Assembly (NCBI GenBank): GCA_965644315.1
Contig: CBFFRQ010000069.1
Location: 124,001-188,000, forward strand
Origin: Caecitellus pseudoparvulus
Lineage: Eukaryota; Bigyra: Bicosoecida
Length of the DNA: 64,000 bases
Direction of reading: 5' to 3'
Below, one piece after another: positions 40,762 to 50,591 of the stretch. Position numbers and translations under genes: made by a program. The notes beneath the pieces are model-generated. The model was not told the origin of the DNA. It made no database searches and saw only the letters and a program-made list of their open reading frames with translations. How positions within the stretch are numbered: position 1 is the first letter of the stretch; each line of letters opens with the position of its first letter.

Positions 40762-41948
40762 ATGGCCACGAAGATCGTGGACCTCGTGAAGGCTAAGGAG
40801 GAGGCAAAGGAGCCCTTCGTCGCCTTCGAGTACTTCCCCCCCCGCACGGACAAGGGCCTGGAGAACCTGTACAGGCGTGTGCAGCTCATGAAGCACCAAG
40901 GTGGGTTCGCGCCGACAAGTCTGTGGCGCAACCTGCAGTTCCCTTCACGTCTCTCGTCCTGCCACGACACCCGCAGCCCCCATGTACGTGGATGTGACTT
41001 GGGGGGCAGGAGGCAGCACCTCTGACCTGACCCTGGACATGTGTGTGAAGATGAAGACCGAGTACGGGCTGGAGCCCAACATGCACCTGACCTGGTGAGC
41101 AGAAACACCTGGGAGGCGTGATTGGGGCATGCCTGCACGGGCTTCTCTCTCTCCCACTTTGCAGCACGAACATGGAGGCAGAGAAGGTGGACATCGCCCT
41201 GGAGGGCGCCAAGGCAGCCAACATCGCCAACATCGTTGCCCTGCGCGGCGACCCACCCAAGGGCCAGGAAGAGTGGACCGCCACGGAGGGTGGCTTCACC
41301 TGCGCCCTGGACCTCATCAAGTACATCCGGGAGAAGCACGGGGACTACTTCTGCCTCTCCACAGCAGGGTACCCCGAGGGCCACCCCAACGTGATCAAGG
41401 AGGTCGCAGACGCCTCCTCCCTGTCAGAGAGTGAGAAGGGGCGCCTGGTGGAGCTGGACGGCAAGCAGTTCGTGTGCAGCGACGAGGACTACGGCAAGGA
41501 GATGGCGTACTTGAAGGCCAAGGTGGACGCCGGCGCCGACATGATCATCACCCAGATGTTCTTCGATGTGCCCGTGTTCCTGACTTTTGTCCAGGACTGC
41601 CGCGACGCTGGCATCACCGTGCCCATTGTGCCCGGCCTCATGGTGATCCAGGCGTACGGCGGCTTCAACCGCATGACTGCCTTTTGCAAGTCCCGGGTGC
41701 CTGCGTGGGTGCGGGACTCCCTGGAGGCCGTCAAGGACGACGAGGCTGCGGTGAAGGCCCAGGGCATCGCCATCGGTACGAAGATGTGCCAGGATCTGCT
41801 CGCCGCGGGCGTCGTGCCCCTGCACTTCTACTGCCTGAACCAAGAGAAGGCCACCTTTGCCATCATGGAGAACCTGGGTATGCTCAAGGCAGCTGCTGAG
41901 GAGGAGGGCGCCACGGCCGCGGCTGCGGAGGCCACCGCTTCAGCCTAG
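40762..41948 (+). CDS. MTHFR: Methylenetetrahydrofolate reductase, catalytic domain only
   Basis: Three exons: 40762-40900, 40977-41094, 41165-41948; introns of 76 and 70 nt; 346 residues. It reduces 5,10-methylene-THF to 5-methyl-THF for methionine synthesis, using FAD. Seen: FEYFPPRTDKG at the N-terminus (the conserved F-E-F-F/Y-P-P-K/R), the spliced block MYVDVTWGAGGS, HLTC recreated exactly across the second intron, ALRGDPP, YPEGHP, and QMFFDVPVFLTFVQDCRDAGI. The FAD-barrel family is unmistakable. The protein stops after the barrel, whereas plant, animal and fungal enzymes carry a further regulatory domain of about 300 residues; here a stop codon and the next gene follow within 100 nt. 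It therefore probably lacks S-adenosylmethionine feedback control. Confidence 0.93.
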
Positions 41949-42046
41949 GTCTACCCTGTGCACAATCCATGAGACCAGACACCCACAGGCTGCGGTTTTG
42001 GCCTGCCACGGCTAGCTTGTCTTGATCTCAGCCCATCTTGCGCGCC

Positions 42047-43019
42047 ATGGGCTCCCCGACACGCCGCCGAAACAAGCCTGGTTCAGGCAGCACCAAGCCT
42101 GACGCGGCGGTGAAGACGAGCGGCGCAAGTGGCGCCGGCGCTGACGCTGTGCAATGGCGGGTGTTCGCAGAGAATCCGGCCAAGGCGTGGGCTGAAAAGT
42201 TCTTTGTGTTGTGGGCGTTTTGTGGCTGGGTCCCGCTCATGACTTACATCGTGTACTCGGGTGCGCGTGCCTGGCGGTGCGGAAATCGCACCAGCCAACC
42301 TCAATGGCCAACCCCTCGTGCTTGACACAGGCATGTACGAGTGGTTTGAGGAGGTGGAGTACTTTGTCGTTGGGTGTATTCTGGCGTTGCCGTGCTTCGT
42401 CGTCCCCGCACTGTGGCCCTGGAAGCCAGACGGGCACCTGCCATTCCACCAGCAGTACTGGTTCAAGGCCAACGTGTGGGTGTGGACCTTCAGCTACGTC
42501 GGGAATTACTTCTGGACGCACTACTTCTACAACCTGCTGGGGGCCACATACACATTCAAGGCATGGCGCCTGAACAACGTGCCCATCGCCATGTTCCTGT
42601 GCACGGTGGGCTACTTCTCCATGTACTTCTCGCTCATCAACATGGCCCTGCGGGCGCTGTGGACGTCGGCAGGTCACAGGCGCATGCCTGCCCCTCTGCG
42701 CCTGGTCGTGTCTGCCCTGGTCATCTTCGCACTGTCCGTCTTCACCGCCTTCATGGAGACGTGGACCATCTCTGCCTTCCCCTACTACGCCATCCGGGAC
42801 CGCGCCTTCATGTACACCATCGGCTCGGTGCTGTACAGCATCTACTTTGTGGTCGGCTTCCCCATGCACTTTTATCTGGACGAGGATGCGACCAAGCCGT
42901 GGTCCGCCTGGGATGCCCTGAAGGACTCCCTGGCCGCCAGCATGACCGTGACCATCCTGCTGGACCTGTGGCGCCTCGCCATCGGCGGCCTGGGCCATGT
43001 GGACACCTTCTGCATGTAG
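42047..43019 (+). CDS. CPI1: Cycloeucalenol cycloisomerase (sterol biosynthesis)
   Basis: Two exons, 42047-42260 and 42331-43019, with a 70-nt intron (GTGCGC donor, GACACAG acceptor); 300 residues. It opens the 9,19-cyclopropane ring of cycloeucalenol to obtusifoliol in the ER. Recognisable family blocks: KANVWVWTFSYVGNYFWTHYFY region (about 42470-42530, key residues Y-V-G-N-Y-F-W-T-H-Y), LGATYTFKAWRLNNVPIA, FMETWTISAFPYY, GFPMHFYLDE and ILLDLWRLAIGG. About six to seven hydrophobic segments. A Lys/Ser/Gly-rich N-terminal tail precedes the first span. The gene implies that this organism makes sterols via cycloartenol. Its stop is 15 nt from the stop of the convergent NSUN gene. Distant from animal EBP-type isomerases, which I considered first. 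Confidence 0.9.
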
Positions 43020-43034
43020 CACCCCTACACGGCC

Positions 43035-44315
43035 TTATCCCTGCACGGCACCGGTGCCCTGCTTGGCAATGCATGTCACGAACAGCCCCCCTGCGCCGGA
43101 CGTCACCGGGTGGAACCGCAGCGTGTGGGGCAGGCTGCCCCGCTCAGGCTTCAGCGTATGCACAGCCTCGCATTGTTCCAACCCTGCCGCCTGAGACTGG
43201 GTGGGGGGTGTCTCCCACTGCACTGGAGCAAGCTGGGCGTCCGGGGCAAGCCGAAGGAATTCCTCTACCACACCTTCGTTCTGGGAGCGGGAGAGGGAGC
43301 AAGTGCAGTACACAAGGAGCCCACCTGGCGCTAGGTGGGCCCACCCATTCTGCAGCAAGGCCAGCTGGAGGCGTGGCAGATCTCGCAGCCGCCCCGGCTC
43401 CAGGGTGCTGCTCCCCAGCCCGTCCCACCCTTTTCGCCACAACTTGGCCATGTGGCGCAGACTGCCGTCATGGCTACACTCTGCGTCCACCAGCACTCGA
43501 TGGAATGCGGCCGGCGCCGAGGACGGCGTCGTAGGCGCCGTGCCTCCATTTGAGCCGGGCATGGGATGTGTCAGGGCTGCGGCACCCCCCCCACTGCGAT
43601 TCTCGACGGCGGAGTCCAAAACCCAGTCCGGGGCGCTCCCCTGCCGAGGGCGCTTGCGGCCCTTCGCCTGACGGGAGGCTTGGCGTCCTTGGGGGCGGGT
43701 AGCTGCGGTACAGCCGTCCACTTCCACGAAGCCTGGCGTGTCCAGGGGTAGGCGGGCGGACACGGTCGCCGTTGTGGCATCTGCACACAGGAGGCGTAGG
43801 CGCCAGCCAGCTTGAATGGCGCCACGTCGGACGATGCCATGGCGCCTGGCCAGCGTAGCTGTCGTGGCGATGCGCCGCGAGGAGGCGTCGACGCCCACCA
43901 AGGAGCCTTGCAGCGCCAGCGCATCCGCCGTGGCGATGAGCTTCCCGCCCGGCGCGCAACACAGCTCCAGCACGTGCAACCCTGGGCGCAGTCGCAGGGC
44001 AGCCACAGCTGCAGTGGATGCTGCGTCCATCGGGTAGATGCGGCCTTGTTTGTACGTGTCCCAGGAGGACACGGGCGGGTGGCGACCTTTCACAACAACA
44101 GCGCTGGGCAAGCCAGCAACCGGGCACAGCGTCGCTTGCTTCCCGGCGTCGGCGGCCAGGTCAGCCACAGATACACCTGGTCGGAGGCGGAGGTGGAGCA
44201 CGGAGTCGGCACCTTGCAGAGTGTCGGCTGCAAAAGTATCCGGGTCAACGCCTTCAGCCTCGCAAAACTTCAGCAGCGGAGGAGGGATGCCCGCCGCTGG
44301 CTCCTCTGCTGCCAT
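43035..44315 (-). CDS. NOL1/NOP2/Sun-family RNA cytosine-5 methyltransferase
   Basis: Single exon, 426 residues, ATG at 44315. SAM-binding motif I is LELCCAPGGK (residue about 115), typical of RsmB/NSUN enzymes; the motif VI cysteine region is LLVYCTCSLSRSQNE (about 330), with N-E as in the family. Motif IV reads VDAECSHDGS (about 270): the cysteine is kept but the usual proline before it (P-C) is glutamate. KQGRIYPMDAAS matches the Q-D-xx-S substrate loop of the family (here with M for Q). A basic insert with KGRKRPRQG (about 215-235) may aid RNA binding or nuclear import. Substrate (tRNA or rRNA) cannot be told from sequence. It shares a promoter region with the divergent arginase gene. Confidence 0.82.
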   Translation of the reverse strand: MAAEEPAAGIPPPLLKFCEAEGVDPDTFAADTLQGADSVLHLRLRPGVSVADLAADAGKQATLCPVAGLPSAVVVKGRHPPVSSWDTYKQGRIYPMDAASTAAVAALRLRPGLHVLELCCAPGGKLIATADALALQGSLVGVDASSRRIATTATLARRHGIVRRGAIQAGWRLRLLCADATTATVSARLPLDTPGFVEVDGCTAATRPQGRQASRQAKGRKRPRQGSAPDWVLDSAVENRSGGGAAALTHPMPGSNGGTAPTTPSSAPAAFHRVLVDAECSHDGSLRHMAKLWRKGWDGLGSSTLEPGRLRDLPRLQLALLQNGWAHLAPGGLLVYCTCSLSRSQNEGVVEEFLRLAPDAQLAPVQWETPPTQSQAAGLEQCEAVHTLKPERGSLPHTLRFHPVTSGAGGLFVTCIAKQGTGAVQG

Positions 44316-44729
44316 TCGACTGCACTCGCGTTAAGGTTGCCAATGAAGAGACCTAGGCCAGCAATACGCGATCTGGTAGTTATTTACTTGTTTTACAGTC
44401 GCCTCTGGGATTGCCAGGCGGCCTTCTTCCAGGACAGTCAAGCTGGCACTTGCGTGAGGCGGAGCCGCGTTTCACGAGGGTTTCGAGCTTCCTCACTTGC
44501 GGACGCAGCCCCTGCAAGCTGGCCCTGGAAAAGAGCTATCCCTGCAAAAATTAACAATCTTTTCAAAATTACACATCGATTTTTCTCTGTGCTGCAATTT
44601 TTCTTAACCTCTTACCCCTCCGTGCGCACCCAAGTGCTTGTTCTGTGCCTGGCCAAGAGGCAAGTGCAGTGCACTTCAACGCCGTCTGCCCGTGATCGCC
44701 ACTCTATTCGACAGCACCAGAAAATCAGC
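44316..44729. promoter_or_regulatory. AT-richer divergent promoter region (NSUN-like and arginase genes)
   Basis: 414 bases between divergent ATGs, with a markedly AT-rich core at about 44535-44620 (runs of A and T in an otherwise GC-rich window). It probably holds both transcription starts. I cannot pick out a specific element. Confidence 0.5.
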
Positions 44730-46136
44730 ATGTGTGCCTTGGCTCGCTTGGCAAACAAGGCGTGTTCAGCCGTCTCACGCGCTCCTGTGCATGTGGCTCA
44801 AAGGTGCGTCAGTGTACAGCCACGCAAAGGGGCGTGTTTCTTCCCAACACGCTTACACGCCACGCACACGTTCGAAGGTGCAGGTGTTTGAGCACGAAGC
44901 CAGAGTCCATGCTGGCATCCCCCCCCGCACTGAGTGTTGTGGGTGCTCCTTTTGCTGAAGGCCAGCCTCTCGACGGAGTTGACCTCGGCCCGCAGGCGCT
45001 GCGGGATACAGGTGTGTGGGGGGTGTGCGCATGTGCAGTGCACCTGTGTCGTGGAGGCGCTGAGGTGCAGGTTTTGCAGGCGTCTGCTGCGCTTCGAAGC
45101 GTACATTCATCAGCAGCACCCCTCCCACCCCAATGCAGGCCTGCGACAGACAATTACGGGGCTCGGATGGCGGTACGAGGACCAGGGAGACATCGAGCCT
45201 GCTGCTGGCCCACCTCCCGGCACGCCAGACACAGGCCTATCTGCCCGCAACGCGTACTCGGTCCTGGAGACAAACAGGCGCCTGGCTGAAGCTGTGCGCG
45301 CCGAAGCAGAGCGAGGTCGTTTTGTCCTCACCCTGGGTGGAGACCACTCGGTGGCTCTCGGCAGCATCGCAGGTGCGTGCCTCGTCAGCCCAAGCCCACT
45401 GCTTCCAGCGCACGCAGCATTCTCACCCACCGCTCGCAGGCCTCCTGCAAGCTGGCCGGGACACGTCTGTGCTGTGGGTGGACGCCCACGCTGACATCAA
45501 CACCCCAGACGGCAGCCCCAGCGGCAACATGCACGGCATGCCCGTGGCGCTGCTGATGAAGCTGGTGGACGGCGCCAGCATGCCGGGGGGCAGCTGGCTG
45601 GCAGACGTGCCTGACCTGGATCCCTCCCGCATCGTGTACGTGGGCTTGCGGGACGTGGATGTGTTTGAGCGCAAGATGATCGCCAAGCACGGCATCAAGT
45701 CCTTCAGCATGCGAGAGGTGGACAAGTACGGCATCGGGCGAGTCATGTGCGTGCCGCCCATGCCCTGGTGGCGCACACTCGCCCCCAGCTGACACCCCGC
45801 ACACTGCACAGGGAGGAGGCCCTGGACCACGTGAACAAGGGAGGCCTGCGCCCCCTGCACATGTCCTATGACATCGACGCCGTGGACCCCAGCATCGCCC
45901 CAGAAACCGGCACCAAGGTGCACGGCGGCCTCAGCTTCCGGGAAGCGCACTACGTCGCGGAGGAGGCTGCCCTCAGCGGACTGCTGTCCAGCATGGACAT
46001 GGTGGAGGTGAACCCATCCCTGGGCGCCGCGGGGCGGCGGGGCGTCAGCCCCAAGGCCGTGCGCAGCAGCGGCGCCCAGACGGCGGCCGCCGCCTCACAC
46101 ATCATCGCGTCGGCGCTTGGCAAGGCCATCATGTGA
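44730..46136 (+). CDS. Arginase, probably mitochondrial
   Basis: Five exons: 44730-44803, 44884-45011, 45139-45372, 45440-45746, 45812-46136; introns of 80, 127, 67 and 65 nt; 355 residues. It cleaves arginine to ornithine and urea. All manganese-site motifs are present: GGDHSVA (about 133), DAHADIN (about 159), SYDIDAVDPS with P-E-T-G-T (about 267), plus VVGAPFAEGQ and GVDLGP near the start and HGGLSFRE. It is the true arginase type rather than the plant agmatinase-like type. The first exon plus the splice give an N-terminus with Arg, Ser, Ala, no acidic residue and RCLSTKP at its end, a typical mitochondrial presequence. The last exon overlaps the 3' coding end of OGG1 on the other strand by 42 bp. 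Confidence 0.93.
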
Positions 46137-47540
46137 CGCACCTGGGGCACCTGCCTCGCCCAATGCACTGTGGTCCCCCGCCAGCGTGGCGCCATGCGGC
46201 ACGGGCGGACCAGCTCCGCGCCCCTGCGGCACCTGCCTGGACTCGCCCACGCCTTCTCCGGACGCTGCGGCGGCTTTGAAAGCAGGCAGCTCTGCGGCAA
46301 AGAGCAGAGTGTGTGCCCAGCCCACATGGCTGCCGAACCGATCTCGGAACAGCTGCCCCACACGCTCGTACACGCGGGGAGTGATGGACTTGCACTTGGC
46401 CAAGGAGGGGTCCATGTCACGAACTGCCATGGTCCATACATGTGTGTCCACTGGGATGGCTTCAGGGCAGTCCATGGCGAACAGCCCGATGCAGTCCGCC
46501 ACCTTGCGCCCTGCGCCGGGCAGCTGTGAAAGAACCCCTTGCACGACGCTGTGCGGCTGCTCCCGCAGCGCTTCCAGCCAAGAGTGCACGCACGACTCCT
46601 CCTCCGCCGTGAGCGGCTCCTGCACTGACTTCGGGACAGGCGGAAAGTGCACCCTGCGGCGTTTCGTCCCGCGTGGCGGAGTGCCCGGAAGGGGCAACAG
46701 GGAGGCAGCCCTGGCTGCCTCGAGCGCTGCGACCCTCCACTCTGCATCTGACAGCGCTGCAACTGTACCAGCAATAAACTTTGCGCGGTACCCAAGCCCC
46801 AGCCCGCGCAGGTCACCCTCTGAAACGCAGCGCAGCGCAGACACGCTGGGGAAGGCATGCGAACCAGTCTGGGGCAGGCGTGTGCCGTAGGTCTGCCTAA
46901 TCTTGTTCAACATGAGGCGGATACGTGGGATGTTGTTGTTTGATGAACAGAGGAACGAGATGAGAGTCTCCCACGGGTCTTGGCGCAGGATGCGCATGCC
47001 TGGAAACCGCCTCGCTGCATCGGCGAAGGCGGGGTCATGCCGCAGCCACTCTGCATGCAAATCAGCCATGTCAACGTCAACAACCAGAAAGTCTGCCAGC
47101 CAAGCCTGAACCTCCGCCTGGAGTTCGGGAGACAGCGGCACAGCCAGCCCCGACACCGGGTCCACTGCATCCAGCAGCTGCCACCTGACCACGCCAGAAG
47201 TTTGATCTCCTTGCAAGGAAACGTGCGCCGCCCACTTGTGCTGGGTAATGACACCCTCCCATGTGTAGTGGTCAAATGCCCTGCCCTCCAAGTCTGCATC
47301 CTGTGGCGTCACAGTCACCTCCTTGCCTTCGCCCTGTCCTGCCTTGCCTGACGTGGCTGCCCAGCCGAAGCATTGGCCATTCAAGAAGGTATGGGCACCA
47401 TTGAATTGCTTGATGGCAAGTGTCAAATATCCGGGCCTAGTCTCTGAACTCGCCATCCGGATGCGACTCGACAGGTTGCGGCCTTGGAAGCGAAGCAGCC
47501 CGATCAGGTGCAAGCGGAAATTGGTTCGCACACCAGCCAT
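46095..47540 (-). CDS. OGG1: 8-oxoguanine DNA glycosylase/AP lyase
   Basis: Single exon, 481 residues from ATG at 47540 (a longer frame to 47573 begins only with TTG). It removes 8-oxoguanine from DNA. The helix-hairpin-helix block reads LPGAGRKVADC with the catalytic lysine K346 (46503-46505), and PVDTHV supplies the catalytic aspartate D365 (46446-46448); the 19-residue spacing equals that of human OGG1. N-terminal features NGQCFGW and SFLCSSNNNIPRI are also family hallmarks. An insert with GTKRRRVHF and a tail ending LAKRRRDDV could be nuclear signals. The first 40 residues are basic with no acidic residue before a second ATG (MASSE), suggesting alternative mitochondrial and nuclear forms. 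The last 13 codons and stop overlap the arginase coding end. Confidence 0.93.
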   Translation of the reverse strand: MAGVRTNFRLHLIGLLRFQGRNLSSRIRMASSETRPGYLTLAIKQFNGAHTFLNGQCFGWAATSGKAGQGEGKEVTVTPQDADLEGRAFDHYTWEGVITQHKWAAHVSLQGDQTSGVVRWQLLDAVDPVSGLAVPLSPELQAEVQAWLADFLVVDVDMADLHAEWLRHDPAFADAARRFPGMRILRQDPWETLISFLCSSNNNIPRIRLMLNKIRQTYGTRLPQTGSHAFPSVSALRCVSEGDLRGLGLGYRAKFIAGTVAALSDAEWRVAALEAARAASLLPLPGTPPRGTKRRRVHFPPVPKSVQEPLTAEEESCVHSWLEALREQPHSVVQGVLSQLPGAGRKVADCIGLFAMDCPEAIPVDTHVWTMAVRDMDPSLAKCKSITPRVYERVGQLFRDRFGSHVGWAHTLLFAAELPAFKAAAASGEGVGESRQVPQGRGAGPPVPHGATLAGDHSALGEAGAPGASHDGLAKRRRDDV

Positions 47541-47965
47541 GAAATGGGCGGCAGAGCGGCAACACCGTGCCAAGAGTGCACAGCGACAGAGACCGTTCTA
47601 ATGACAAGAACGCTTCGCCCTGCACAGAATTATGTGCTTCACTGTTTCTCTGCTTCTGTGAGCGTGGAGAAATGCCAGCAGCATCTAGCGATCTCCCCGG
47701 TACCCCACCCTCCCCCTGACAAAATTCTGAACACGACGGCTATCACAACACCACTTGTGGTCCTATCGTGGCGCCCACCTTGTGCCCTCTGCAACGGTGG
47801 TACTCGCGCTTCGTGTGGCTGCCCGCACTTCACAGCGTTTCGGGGCGAAACGATCAGAAACGGCAGAGTACATCCCAGGTCTCCCTGCTGAACGCGGCGC
47901 TTGCACGGGACCCTTTGCTTCGTGGCCCATTTTTGCAAGCTTTACCCGCTGATCACTCACTTTCC
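47541..47965. promoter_or_regulatory. Divergent promoter region (OGG1 and lebercilin-like gene)
   Basis: 425 bases between divergent ATGs. No specific element is recognised and no ORF in it has support. Confidence 0.4.
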
Positions 47966-50482
47966 ATGGCTGACTCGGACTACTACGATGACGAGTTCGA
48001 GGAGGACGACTTCCTGCGCGGAGGGACACCCGGCAGCTCAGCGCCAGTGCGTGCCGCTTGCAGCGTGCATCTCAACGCAAGACACCCTCCTGAATGATCG
48101 TTGGGTGTTGGCCCTCTCGTCGCAGACTTCTCATCACCGTGGCTCAAGCAGGCAAGATGGCGTGCTGGACAGCGGGGCGGCGCCTCACCGAACCCAAGGT
48201 GCGTGCTTATCCGCCACCGTGCCGCCCCCTGAACAGGGCTTGTCACGCAGCACCACCACAGTATTGTTCATAACCACTTCTCTTTGCTTCTGCCGCGCAG
48301 ATTTGCACTTGAACCGCCTGCAAGGTGCGTGCTCGCGAATGCGAAATGTCAGCGATCTTCATGGTCGCAGCGACGTGGCCTTGCTCGCGTCCACCTCCCT
48401 TACGCACCGCCCCCTCCTCCTTCCTACGCCCCAGGCTCGTTTTCTGGGGGCAAGCTTAGTGAAGGGGCTGGGCGCAGTGCTCTTGGGGCGGCAGGGGCCG
48501 CTTCCATCGGTGGCACAGACACGGGCAGCATGGACAAGCTTCGCCTGGCCAACCAGCTGCTGCGCACACAGGTGCGAGAGCTGACAGGCGCCCTGCAAGC
48601 CGCTCGGCGCGATCGTGGCACCACCGCTGGCTCTGCCGCTGATCACGAGTCCACGGCTGCCCTGGAGCGGCACCGCCTGCTGGCTGCGCTGCAAGGGAAG
48701 GACAAGGCGCTGCGGGCCATGACACGGAAATTCGAGTCTGCACGGGCAGCTGCCATCAAAGCCCGCAAGGCTGCACAGAGTGCTGCAGGAGGGGAGCGTG
48801 CTGCCGACCTGGACAATCAACGCCGTGCTCTGGGTCGGGAGCTGGAGGCAGTGGTGGCAGAGAACCGTGCCTTGAAGAAGATGCAGCGGCAGCTGGTGCG
48901 ACGCATGGAGGAGCAAGATGCCGCCACGGCTGACATGCCGGCACGCATCGCGGCGCTGCAAGAAGAGGTCCGCGTCGCTACCAGTCGCATGAAGGCGTAC
49001 CGGGAGGATGCCTTGCGGGCCAGCGCGGCGGCCGACGCACACAGGGACCGCCTCATGCGCCTGCAGACAGCACACCGCAAATTGAAGCGCAAGAAGAAGG
49101 GCACAAGCAGCACAGCCAGCACGCCCAGGAAGAAGGGCTCGGGTGCTGGGGGCAGCACGCCCTCCACTGCTGGAGGGCGCACTCCGTCAGCCTCCCCGTC
49201 AGCTTCCACTGTGTTTAAACGTTCCAAGGCCAAATGGGATGCAGAAAAGGATGAGCTGCTGAAACGCATCATGAGCCTTGAACGCGAGCGAGTCGAGGCT
49301 CGAACTCGAGACCCCCATGACACCATGGGCGCCGGCAACCCAGCGGCAGAGGAGAGTCAGCGCCTTCTGCGAGAGAATGTGGCAGAGCTCACTCGGCTGA
49401 AGCAGGCCATGGCAAAGCAGCAGAAGGCACTGGAAGAGAAAGAAGCAGAGCTGGCTCAGCGCACGGCACAATTGCATGAGGCACATGCGGCGCCAGTACC
49501 TGCACCAGCCTCGGCGCCGTCCCCTGCCAAGGACGACGAGCTTGGCAAGTCATGGGCGCAGTCCAGGCACGCGCCTGCTGCAGTGCCTGATGAAGCAAGC
49601 GATGGTGATGATGGATACTCGGATGATGAGTACGAGCAAAGCTCCAAGAGTGCTCGCCAGGCCCCTGTCCCTGCCCCTGCCCCAGCGTCAGATGAATATG
49701 TCCCATCATTCCTGCGAGGATCTGCACCGGCACCCGCACCTGCGCCTGCACCTGCAGCAGGCGGGTCAGGGGGTGACTACAAGCCATCCTTCATGTCCAG
49801 CTCACCGGCACCCGCACCAGCACCTGCAGCAGGCGGGTCAGGGGGTGACTACAAGCCATCCTTCATGTCCAGCTCACCGGCACCCGCACCAGCACCTGCA
49901 CCTGCAGCAGGCGGGTCAGGGGGTGACTACAAGCCATCCTTCATGTCCAGCTCGCCGGCACCTGCGCCTGCACCTGCAGCAGGCGGGTCAGGGGGTGACT
50001 ACAAGCCATCCTTCATGTCCAGCTCACCGGCACCCGCACCAGCACCTGCAGCAGGCGGGTCAGGGGGTGACTACAAGCCATCCTTCATGTCCAGCTCGCC
50101 GGCACCCGCACCAGCACCTGCAGCAGGCGGGTCAGGGGGTGACTACAAGCCATCCTTCATGTCCAGCTCACCGGCACCCGCACCAGCACCTGCACCTGCA
50201 GCAAAAGAAGATGAATACTTGCCGTCATTCCTGCGATCAGGCCCGTCTACCTCTGCTGCTCAGCCCAGCTCTACGTCTGGACAGCATGTTACGTCGGGTG
50301 CCTCAGGCATGCCTTCTTGGCTCATGGATGACATGGAAAGCAGCATGCCAGCATCGCCAGCACCTGCGCCTGCGCCAGCACCTGCGCCAGCTTTCGGCGG
50401 GGGTGGGTTCGGGGGAGGTTCGGGTGACGCATTCTCGCGCCCGTCATTCACAACCAAGAAGCACACGATGGACTGGATGTGA
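47966..50482 (+). CDS. Lebercilin (LCA5)-like ciliary coiled-coil protein
   Basis: Four exons: 47966-48046, 48126-48198, 48301-48324, 48435-50482; introns of 79, 102 and 110 nt, all with GTGCGT donors; 741 residues. Exon 3 is only 24 nt (DLHLNRLQ). The N-terminus is strongly acidic (DSDYYDDEFEEDDF). Residues about 85-270 form a coiled coil containing ENRALKKMQRQLVRR and, further on, MPARIAALQEEVRVATSRM, which resembles the lebercilin domain (ELPxLLARHxEEVRxLRxR). A Lys-rich stretch (HRKLKRKKKG) ends it. The C-terminal third carries eight [DE]YxPSF motifs, six inside a coding minisatellite. Lebercilin is associated with intraflagellar transport cargo and the ciliary base. Assignment rests on a moderate match in one domain; another ciliary coiled-coil family is possible. 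Confidence 0.62.
49760..50203 (+). repeat. Coding minisatellite, six 72/78-nt units
   Basis: Six near-identical head-to-tail units (four of 72 nt, two of 78 nt, 444 nt in all) encode GGSGGDYKPSFMSSS followed by a PAPAPA tail of variable length. The 6-nt difference is one extra Ala-Pro pair. Units differ by only a few silent changes, so the array has expanded or homogenised recently. Confidence 0.95.
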
Positions 50483-50591
50483 GCGCAGAGACAACGGGAA
50501 GGACAAATTCACGAACCTCAGCCACTCTGATAAGAAGCTGACTTTACAGTTCCTTGTCATCTGTGCGACTGTTGACTCGGCTCCCGTCGCC

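Noticed and set aside
42331-43019. Animal-type EBP sterol isomerase
   Set aside because: Conserved blocks (Y-V-G-N-Y-F-W-T-H-Y, F-M-E-T-x-x-I-S-x-F-P-Y-Y) match cycloeucalenol cycloisomerase instead.
43812-44891. 359-codon plus-strand ORF
   Set aside because: Mostly antisense of the NSUN-like gene. Just its short segment at 44730-44803 is real, as arginase exon 1.
49760-50203. CRISPR array or non-coding satellite
   Set aside because: Units of 72/78 nt keep one open frame and encode a regular peptide repeat; there are no unique spacers.
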